A DNA stretch of 64,000 bases from JBFHFS01 sp041583495 (GTDB taxonomy: Bacteria; Bacteroidota; Bacteroidia; Bacteroidales; Marinilabiliaceae). Numbering within the stretch: position 1 is the first letter of the stretch; each line of letters begins with the position of its first letter. The position numbers were made by a program, and so were the translations under genes. Shown one piece after another: positions 9,285-15,019 of the stretch. The stretch covers positions 62,001 through 126,000 of the forward strand of contig JBFHFS010000008.1 of NCBI GenBank assembly GCA_041583495.1, read 5' to 3'. The notes beneath the pieces are model-generated. The model had not been told where the DNA came from. It saw only the letters and a program-made list of their open reading frames with translations, and did no database searches.

Positions 9285-9674
9285 TTAGTTATTGAGTTTT
9301 TTATAGAGTTTGCCGGGCATTACCGCTGCCATCAAAGGAGGATAGCCCCCGAGGATGATTTTGACATCTTTATAGCCTTTACTTTTCAGGTAAACAAAAA
9401 TGATGGTTGCCCTTACTCCTGCTGAACAAAAAACACCAATGGTTTTATCCCTGGGGATTTCGTTTATCCTTTCTGGAATTTCATTGGTGGGTATCTCAAT
9501 GACTTGGCAGTGATGCGAGAGAGAAAGCTTAATCGTTTCCTGCTCTTCCTTTGCTCTTACATCTAAAAAAATGGTGTTCCCGGCAGAAAGAAATTTTTCT
9601 ACTTCCACCTTGTGTTCTCCGTTGCCAAAGTATTGGAAATCCATTTCACTAATTGTTTTTTCTAAATCATTCAT
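9285..9674 (-). CDS. Rhodanese-domain protein
   Basis: This is a single rhodanese domain of 129 residues, without a signal peptide, so cytoplasmic. The substrate region FLDVRAKEEQ and the active-site loop VFCSAGVRA place the persulfide-forming cysteine at residue 83. Rhodaneses transfer sulfane sulfur between thiosulfate or persulfides and acceptors such as cyanide, glutathione or protein thiols. The loop differs from the common CRSGxR form and reads CSAGVR. It sits directly between the cytochrome gene and the sulfur exporter gene, 3 bases from the latter. A role in persulfide handling is therefore likely (inference). Confidence 0.88.
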   Translation of the reverse strand: MNDLEKTISEMDFQYFGNGEHKVEVEKFLSAGNTIFLDVRAKEEQETIKLSLSHHCQVIEIPTNEIPERINEIPRDKTIGVFCSAGVRATIIFVYLKSKGYKDVKIILGGYPPLMAAVMPGKLYKKLNN

Positions 9675-9737
9675 TTGTGTTGTTTTAAGTTATGTTTCCT
9701 GGAAAATGTGGATTTCTGTTTTTTGCGAATGAAAATC

Positions 9738-10574
9738 TTACCTTTTATCCATTAATTGATAATGAATATCCCCAAATAGTTTGTGGGCTACCGACTTCTC
9801 ATGACAGGAGGTACAGTTCATCTTTCCTGTAGTATTCCCTAATTTGCCATGACCTCCGTGGCATGCCAGGCATTCATTTACTGTTTCATTATCCTGGTAA
9901 CTGGTTATAAAGGTATGGTTGAAATACGTGTTGAGCATTTCAACGGTATGAGCAGCTACATCAGCGGTTAATCGTCGGCAACGTTCTGTGCGCTCTTTGC
10001 TGTCTATTCTGTATCCGGCTTTTTTCCCCCATTTGGTAGTTGAGGCATGACAAAGTATCGATTCTGAGGTAGAAGTAATTGGTGTGAAATCTAAGGTTGG
10101 GTCAGTAGGGGTATAAATAGGGAAGGCATTGGTTTCGTACCAGCGAAATAACTCAGCTGTAAGAATATCCCTGGTGTTTTTATCGTTGATCAGTAATCCA
10201 AATATGGCAGAAGCCCCGTTTAAACTGCCACAGATGGTTCCTGCACCACCAACACCTCCGTGGCCATATTTCATCATATGAACGGGAAAGGAGGTATAGG
10301 GTTCTCCAAATTTTTCGCTTAGTTGAGCAATAATGCTGCTAAAAACACCATACATACAACTCCCTATATTGTAATTTTTGTAGGCTTGAGCGGATGTTAT
10401 GTCAGGATCCAGAATCGTATAGTTCCATTGAGTTTCGGCATTGTTGGGTTCTACCTTTATAGGGGAAGGGGTAGAAGCCTTTTCGGGTTTAAATGCATTG
10501 GTCAGTGTCCCAATTCCTGCTGTTCCGGCAACAATTGCACCTGCTGCCACTTTGATAGCGTTTCGTCTGTTCAT
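9738..10574 (-). CDS. Split-Soret cytochrome c-like, C_GCAxxG_C_C family redox protein
   Basis: This is a 278-residue exported haem protein. The N-terminus MNRRNAIKVAAGAIVAG is a probable twin-arginine signal. The central domain carries spaced cysteines (Cys73 in GSCMYGVF, Cys115 in GTICGSLNGA, Cys175 in CHAS, Cys199 in ERCRRL) with glycine-rich KYGHGGVGGAG, the signature of the C_GCAxxG_C_C family. The C-terminus has two CxxCH haem sites, CLACH at 235-239 and CTSCH at 254-258. This layout resembles the split-Soret dihaem cytochrome described from Desulfovibrio. The electron partner is unknown. It is the second gene of the ArsR-led operon, 71 bases after the regulator. Tat export would suit a protein with a folded cofactor, but haem c is attached in the periplasm, so a Sec route is not excluded. 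Confidence 0.75.
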   Translation of the reverse strand: MNRRNAIKVAAGAIVAGTAGIGTLTNAFKPEKASTPSPIKVEPNNAETQWNYTILDPDITSAQAYKNYNIGSCMYGVFSSIIAQLSEKFGEPYTSFPVHMMKYGHGGVGGAGTICGSLNGASAIFGLLINDKNTRDILTAELFRWYETNAFPIYTPTDPTLDFTPITSTSESILCHASTTKWGKKAGYRIDSKERTERCRRLTADVAAHTVEMLNTYFNHTFITSYQDNETVNECLACHGGHGKLGNTTGKMNCTSCHEKSVAHKLFGDIHYQLMDKR

Positions 10575-10645
10575 TTTTGGGTTAGTTTGGAAGTTGGCAT
10601 AATAGCCAAATTGACAGTGAAAAAATTTTTGGTGATGAAATAAAT

Positions 10646-10942
10646 TTATAATTTCTTGTTAATGACTCGGGTTGCACAACTCATAAAATCAAGCACACAG
10701 GGAATGGCTAAACGATAATAGATGAAGTTTTTATCTTTTTCTCCTTCAATTATTTTGTGCTTTTTAAGGATGTCAAGATGTTTAGACATGGTTGATATAT
10801 CAATGCCAACTGTTTCGGTGAGCTCTTTTACCGACAACTTTTTATCGTTCACCGCATGAATAATATACAAGCGGGTGGGATGTGCCAGGGCTTTGAAGAT
10901 CTCAGCCTTTTCTAAATATTCCTTTTCAATAGCTTTGTTCAT
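10646..10942 (-). CDS. ArsR/SmtB-family transcriptional regulator
   Basis: This is a winged-helix repressor of 98 residues from the ATG at 10942. The frame is open to 11044, but the first 34 residues of that longer version do not look like family sequence. The EIFKALAHPTRLYII core and the recognition helix region VKELTETVGIDISTMSKHL are typical. Two cysteines lie seven residues apart near the C-terminus (Cys82 and Cys89 in PCVLDFMSC), in the helix where several family members bind metal or form a redox disulfide. In sulfide- and persulfide-responsive regulators (BigR/YgaV type) a cysteine pair is the sensor, though in different positions. As first gene of the operon it probably autoregulates by binding upstream; a candidate operator lies at 11151-11174. 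Confidence 0.85.
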   Translation of the reverse strand: MNKAIEKEYLEKAEIFKALAHPTRLYIIHAVNDKKLSVKELTETVGIDISTMSKHLDILKKHKIIEGEKDKNFIYYRLAIPCVLDFMSCATRVINKKL

Positions 10943-11150
10943 AATTCCTGCTTTTAAGTATTGATTGCTTTTTTCGGTATCATTTTTTTCGTTTATTCTA
11001 TCGAAAATAAACAGGGTCGCGGCATTAAATGGTAAATGTTTCAAATACGATTTCGGTTATTTGGTCAGGATAGAATATTTTTTTATTCTCCCCACTTGTA
11101 CTGTTCTGGTGAAGGTATTTCTTCAATGGCATCAAAAATAATGTGCTTGT

Positions 11151-11174
11151 CTATTTGGCAAAATTACCAAATAG
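11151..11174. promoter_or_regulatory. Perfect inverted repeat, candidate ArsR operator
   Basis: CTATTTGG and CCAAATAG form a perfect 8-bp inverted repeat with an 8-base spacer, in the AT-rich region 5' of the ArsR-led operon. Dimeric winged-helix repressors bind such sites. It lies 208 bases from the preferred ArsR start (106 from the longest possible start), so it fits only if transcription begins well upstream. Assignment is by position and symmetry. Confidence 0.4.
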
Positions 11175-11348
11175 AATTTAATTGCCAAAAAATATCATCT
11201 TTTTTAAGGGGTGCAGTATTTTGCTTTGGTGGTAAGGGTGAGTATGGTCATCTTTACAAAGTCCGTAGCCATTATTCCGGACAATTCAGTTTGCCTGATT
11301 CATAAAAATCCCTAACCCATAGGTTGGGTGGCAGAATTTATTCAATGG

Positions 11349-11477
11349 TTAATTAAATCCTTCCTTTCGGCTGTGAAGGGCGCAACCCAGTGCCCCCATG
11401 ATCTTGGGCTCTTCGGGGACCAGCACGGGAAGATTAGATCGTAGGGAGGTAATGGAATCCCGACAGAACTCCTGGTT
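11349..11477 (-). pseudogene. 3' remnant of an acyl-CoA dehydratase activase-like (BadF/HgdC) gene
   Basis: Read on the minus strand, the frame ending at the TAA near 11349 gives a tail reading LPVLVPEEPKIMGALGCAL followed by about eight more residues. That matches the C-terminal strand-helix of BadF/BadG/HgdC-type ATPases (typical form: VLVPPEPQIVGALGAAL). Upstream the frame runs only about 20 plausible residues before it meets a segment nearly identical to an interspersed repeat seen at 59.8 and 60.1 kb. The 5' part of the gene is absent, so this is a dead fragment. The family call rests on one motif, and a related ASKHA-type ATPase is possible. Confidence 0.45.
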
Positions 11478-11523
11478 CAGCTCAAAAGGATTTGCAATGG
11501 GTGATGGGCAACGTGAGATTTCT
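11474..11523 (-). repeat. Partial copy of interspersed repeat (tail segment)
   Basis: The minus strand reads AATCTCACGTTGCCCATCAC followed by CCATTGCAAATCCTTTTGAG. The segments at about 59785-59834 and 60108-60150 on the plus strand read almost the same. It abuts the activase gene remnant, as if the repeat marks the breakpoint. Confidence 0.6.
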
Positions 11524-11549
11524 TTTATCCGGATGGTTACCCACAGGCG

Positions 11550-12200
11550 CTATTGTCGGGTTAATGACTGGCCTAATTTTTTTCCCAGTTCAAAGGCCTG
11601 GTCCATGATCCGGGGTTGCTTTTTGATGGCTCCTTTTTCAAACGAGAGCAGGACCGGAAGCGTGCCTATTATTTCGAATCCCAGGGCCTCCATGGGTCGT
11701 AGCATTGCTTCCATGGCAAATCCCATGTCCTCCATCTGTGCTTGTTCGCAAACGGCAGAGATTACTACTTTTCTATTTTGGTTGGCCAGGCGGCTACTCC
11801 AGGCCCGCGGGCGGGTATTGTTGTCAAATTCATAAAAACAATACAACCGGTCAATGAAGGCTTTCATCCAGGAGGTGATGTTGTAATTATGCACCGGTGA
11901 AGCCAGAATTAATCCTTGTGATTCAATGATATCCGGATATAAGGTAGACATCCCATCGTTTATCTTTGTGCAGATCTTGTCTCTTCTACACTTCTCGCAA
12001 CCCACACATCCCTTTAATTCAAGATCTCTCAGATTTACATTTTCAAATCCGATCTGTTCATCTTTCAATCCCGATATAATTTGTTTTATCAGGAGGTCCG
12101 TATTCCCGCCGCTTCTTGGGCTGCCTCCAATGGCCAATACCTTTGGGATGGGATTCTCCATCAAGCTTGCCTTTTCTAATAGCTCCTCAAAATAAATCAT
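11550..12200 (-). CDS. Iron-sulfur flavoprotein / NADPH-dependent FMN reductase family
   Basis: This is a 216-residue flavodoxin-fold protein, cytosolic. An N-terminal FMN phosphate loop reads GSPRSGGNTD. It is followed by a cysteine cluster CVGCEKCRRDKIC (Cx2Cx2Cx5C), the compact motif that binds a 4Fe-4S cluster in archaeal-type iron-sulfur flavoproteins. The second flavin loop is SPVHNYNITSWMKAFIDR. These proteins move electrons between ferredoxin-like donors and acceptors, and some reduce O2 or H2O2 in anaerobes; the actual partner here is not visible. The start may be the ATG at 12200 or the one at 12161 (MENPIPKVLAIGG), which begins nearer the conserved core. It stands between a gene remnant and the ubiquitin-like gene. 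Confidence 0.82.
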   Translation of the reverse strand: MIYFEELLEKASLMENPIPKVLAIGGSPRSGGNTDLLIKQIISGLKDEQIGFENVNLRDLELKGCVGCEKCRRDKICTKINDGMSTLYPDIIESQGLILASPVHNYNITSWMKAFIDRLYCFYEFDNNTRPRAWSSRLANQNRKVVISAVCEQAQMEDMGFAMEAMLRPMEALGFEIIGTLPVLLSFEKGAIKKQPRIMDQAFELGKKLGQSLTRQ

Positions 12201-12328
12201 CTGTGTCTTCCCTTTCGATTTTTAAATGGAGCAAGATAAGCATATTTAAAATGATCCGTCGTGGGCAAACAAGGGGCCGTTTTTATTCGGGTTCTTTGCC
12301 GTAACACTTAAATATTGGGACCTAAGCC

Positions 12329-13156
12329 TTATTGTTTCTTGACAAACGTAACCATTGTATTATTTCCAGCCCTCTGACTTAGGTTAAGAAAATAAACCCC
12401 TGCCATTAAATCATGAGTATCAATAGATGAATCTCGTTTCAATACCCCTTTTTTAACACAGACCCCTTGTGTATTGTAAATCATAAAATCAAGGTCTCCT
12501 GTTGGCTCCGGTTGTATAAGATACAATTGATTAACCACCGGATTGGGGTAGACTTTCACCGTGTTTAGACTTCTTTCCCGGATTTTGGTTACAGCACGGG
12601 TCGATATCCTAAAGGTGTCTGACGAAAAGAAGGTGTCGTAACTGAAATTTGCATAAACAACAATATCTGTCAGACCCGGCACTAGCGGGGTTCCACTAAA
12701 GGTTTTGCTCTGGTAATCAAATGTTAACCAATCCGGAAGCGCTGTGCTGTCACTTTTGAGAGCCAGTATTGAATCGGGTTGCTGACTGAAAAGGGAGTCC
12801 GGAATAGTATAAGAATAAGATTCATTTGTTGAGATAGTGGTGTCCGGGAGGTTGTAATCAAAGTAAGACCTGACCCGAAGAACCAGGTAAAGGGTCGATT
12901 CTTTTTGAATATTATAATCACTGAGGGTTCGTCCATCCTCCAATTGCTTTCCTGCATATATTAATCGTTGCTGATCAGGGGGGATTCCTTCTTTATCCTG
13001 AATTTTGGCCTTCACATTTTCAATGGTGTCATTGGGCTCAACATCAAGGGTTATTGTTTTCCCGGTTAATGTCTTAACAAAGATTTGCATTGGATAAAGA
13101 GTCGTGGAAAAGAGCACTAAAATTAAAATGGAAAGGATCCTTTTTCTTGGATTCAT
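12329..13156 (-). CDS. Secreted ubiquitin-domain protein with cadherin-like and type IX secretion domains
   Basis: This is a 275-residue protein from the ATG at 13156; the frame extends upstream only to a TTG. A basic start and hydrophobic run (MNPRKRILSILILVLF) form a signal peptide ending near residue 22. Residues 23-96 match human ubiquitin residues 1-74 with five substitutions: E16D, S20N, F45Y, H68Y and L73V. All seven lysines and Leu8, Ile44, Val70 are kept. Gly75-Gly76 are replaced by Ser-Tyr and the chain continues, so conjugation through a C-terminal diglycine is impossible. Residues about 105-186 look like a dystroglycan/cadherin-like domain (LPDWLTFD, TFSGTP). Residues 203-275 are a type A T9SS sorting domain (VKVYPNP, IYNTQG, MAGVYFLNL). 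It is predicted to be exported and displayed or released by type IX secretion. It has no E1/E2-like neighbours. Transfer from a eukaryote is likely, since P19, E24, A28 and S57 are the animal-type residues. Confidence 0.9.
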   Translation of the reverse strand: MNPRKRILSILILVLFSTTLYPMQIFVKTLTGKTITLDVEPNDTIENVKAKIQDKEGIPPDQQRLIYAGKQLEDGRTLSDYNIQKESTLYLVLRVRSYFDYNLPDTTISTNESYSYTIPDSLFSQQPDSILALKSDSTALPDWLTFDYQSKTFSGTPLVPGLTDIVVYANFSYDTFFSSDTFRISTRAVTKIRERSLNTVKVYPNPVVNQLYLIQPEPTGDLDFMIYNTQGVCVKKGVLKRDSSIDTHDLMAGVYFLNLSQRAGNNTMVTFVKKQ

Positions 13157-13186
13157 GAGATAGTGGGTTTGGTTTTGTGGGCGCAA

Positions 13187-13575
13187 TATCAGCGATAAAA
13201 TTAATTATATTTTTATTTATGGATGGGTTTTATGTGGGTTTTAAGGTAAAATACCAATAAAGAAGAAGCATGATTCGGTGTTTTTAATTCGTAGCCGGGT
13301 AGTATGTTAACCGGCATTTTAATGGCAAGAATCTTGCTTCAGAATAAAAATATGAAAGATTTTGAAGCGACAGAATGCTATTTCAGTTCAGAAAACCATG
13401 GGATTTATAGAAAACAGGGTCTTGTTGGTCTCAAACCCTGAAAGAATAGGCTGCATCTTAATGCCGACTAAAGGAGTGATAAACAATTACCCTGAGAATA
13501 ATAAGATCTTCAGGCTAATAGAACCGGACCTTTTAAGTGCCGGGAAATAAACCAGTGAAAGTTAAGTTAAAAAAT
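13187..13575. other. Non-coding gap upstream of ubiquitin-domain gene
   Basis: AT-rich gap between divergent transcription of the ubiquitin-domain gene and the end of rocD. It should hold the promoter of the former, but no clear TAnnTTTG element is visible on the minus strand. A 62-codon open frame at 13362-13550 on the plus strand has no signal or family features, so I do not call it a gene. Confidence 0.4.
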
Positions 13576-13616
13576 GGCTCCCCCTGGAGATAAGCCTTTG
13601 AGGGGAGCCTTTTATG
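13576..13616 (-). terminator. Terminator after rocD (probably bidirectional)
   Basis: GGCTCCCC at 13576-13583 pairs with GGGGAGCC at 13602-13609. On the minus strand the stem is followed by ATTTTTTAAC; on the plus strand it is followed by TTTT. It lies 28 bases past the rocD stop. Confidence 0.8.
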
Positions 13617-13636
13617 GATGAAACTGTGGAGGGTAC

Positions 13637-14860
13637 TTATTTAAATTCCTCCAGCGTTTTTTTAATGATTTTAATGGCCTGGTGTATCTGATCTTCGCTA
13701 ATTACCAGGGGAGGGGCAAAGCGGATGATGTGTTCGTGCGTGGGTTTGGCTATGAGGCCGTTATCTTTCATGGCCACGCAAACATCCCAGGCCTCCTTTC
13801 CGTTTTTGGGTTTTATAACGATGGCATTGAGCAGGCCTTTGCCGCGCACCAGTTCGATCATGTCGGAGTCTATCTTTTTGAGTTCTTCCCGGAAAATTGC
13901 TCCCAGGCGTTCGGCCTTTTCGGCCAGCTTCTCGTCCTTTATAACCTGCAGGGCTTCCATGGCCACCTTACAGGCCAGCGGGTTACCCCCATAGGTGGAA
14001 CCATGTTCTCCGGGTTTGATCACCAGCATAATTTCATCGTCGGCCAGAACCGCAGAGACGGGATATATGCCTCCGGAGATCGCTTTGCCCAGGATTAGCA
14101 CATCGGGTCTTACACCTTCGTGGTCGCAGGCCAGCAATTTTCCTGTTCGCGCAAGGCCGGTTTGTACTTCGTCGGCCATGAAAAGAACGTTTTTGGCTTT
14201 ACACAGGTCATAGGCCTTCTTCAGGAATCCGTCGTCGGGCACATATACCCCTGCCTCTCCCTGGATGGGTTCTACCAGAAATCCGGCTATGTTGGGGTCT
14301 TCCAGTTCTCTGGCCAGTGCCTGGGTGTCGTTGTAGGGAATCTTGATGAACCCGGGGGTGTAGGGGCCAAATCCCCTGTAGCTGAATGGGTCGGTCGACA
14401 TCGAGATGATGGTGATGGTGCGCCCGTGGAAGTTGCCATCGCACACAATGATTTTGGCTTCGTTGGGAGGGATGCCTTTTTTGTCATAGCCCCATTTGCG
14501 GCACAATTTAAGAGCCGTTTCATCGGCTTCGGCACCGCTGTTCATCATCAAAACTTTATCGTACCCAAAATATTTGGCGATGTACTCTTCAGCCTCTCCC
14601 AACACATTGTTGTAAAAGGCACGGGAAGTGAGGGTCAGACGAAGGGCTTGTTCACTTAGCGCTTTGACGATGCGTGGGTGGCAATGTCCTTGGTTGACCG
14701 CCGAATAGGCCGACAAGAAGTCGAAATAGCGTTTTCCGTCGGTGTCCCAGACGTATACCCCCTGGCCCCGTTCCAACACGACCGGTAGTGGGTGATAATT
14801 GTGGGCCCCATACTTGTTTTCCCGGGCAATGTAATCCTGAGCCGTCATTTGGTCTTGCAT
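13637..14860 (-). CDS. rocD: Ornithine--oxo-acid aminotransferase
   Basis: This is a class III PLP-dependent aminotransferase of 407 residues, the normal length for ornithine aminotransferase. It converts ornithine and 2-oxoglutarate to glutamate-5-semialdehyde and glutamate, linking arginine/ornithine breakdown to proline. Diagnostic stretches are AQDYIARENKYGAHNYHPLP at the N-terminus, the cofactor-phosphate loop MNSGAEADETALKL, DGNFHGRT, the PLP-nitrogen aspartate Asp230 in FMADEVQTG, and the Schiff-base lysine Lys259 in LILGKAISGG. The ornithine-specific N-terminal Tyr region separates it from acetylornithine and GABA aminotransferases. It is cytosolic. The gene stands alone, with its own terminator and a 160-base spacer to the next gene's stop. 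Confidence 0.95.
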   Translation of the reverse strand: MQDQMTAQDYIARENKYGAHNYHPLPVVLERGQGVYVWDTDGKRYFDFLSAYSAVNQGHCHPRIVKALSEQALRLTLTSRAFYNNVLGEAEEYIAKYFGYDKVLMMNSGAEADETALKLCRKWGYDKKGIPPNEAKIIVCDGNFHGRTITIISMSTDPFSYRGFGPYTPGFIKIPYNDTQALARELEDPNIAGFLVEPIQGEAGVYVPDDGFLKKAYDLCKAKNVLFMADEVQTGLARTGKLLACDHEGVRPDVLILGKAISGGIYPVSAVLADDEIMLVIKPGEHGSTYGGNPLACKVAMEALQVIKDEKLAEKAERLGAIFREELKKIDSDMIELVRGKGLLNAIVIKPKNGKEAWDVCVAMKDNGLIAKPTHEHIIRFAPPLVISEDQIHQAIKIIKKTLEEFK

Positions 14861-15019
14861 AACATACCTGTTTTAAGAATGGTTGATTTAAGCTTTCACT
14901 AAATTAAGGAAAATCATGCAATTAAAAGATGAATTTTGTCATTCACTCCTTCTATAGAAGCCGTGAGTTTCCCTATAGGTAATTGGGGTATGCGATCGTG
15001 ATAAGGGCTTATCTTCTGC

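Noticed and set aside
11398..11835. 145-codon plus-strand open frame opposite the iron-sulfur flavoprotein
   Set aside because: It is the antisense shadow of the flavoprotein gene and of the gene remnant; no independent support.
12329..13156. Possibility that the ubiquitin-like gene is eukaryotic contamination
   Set aside because: It is continuous in one frame with a bacterial signal peptide and a T9SS sorting domain, is intronless, and sits between ordinary Bacteroidota genes.
13362..13550. 62-codon open frame upstream of the ubiquitin-domain gene region
   Set aside because: No recognisable domain or signal, and it lies in AT-rich intergenic DNA; coding not supported.
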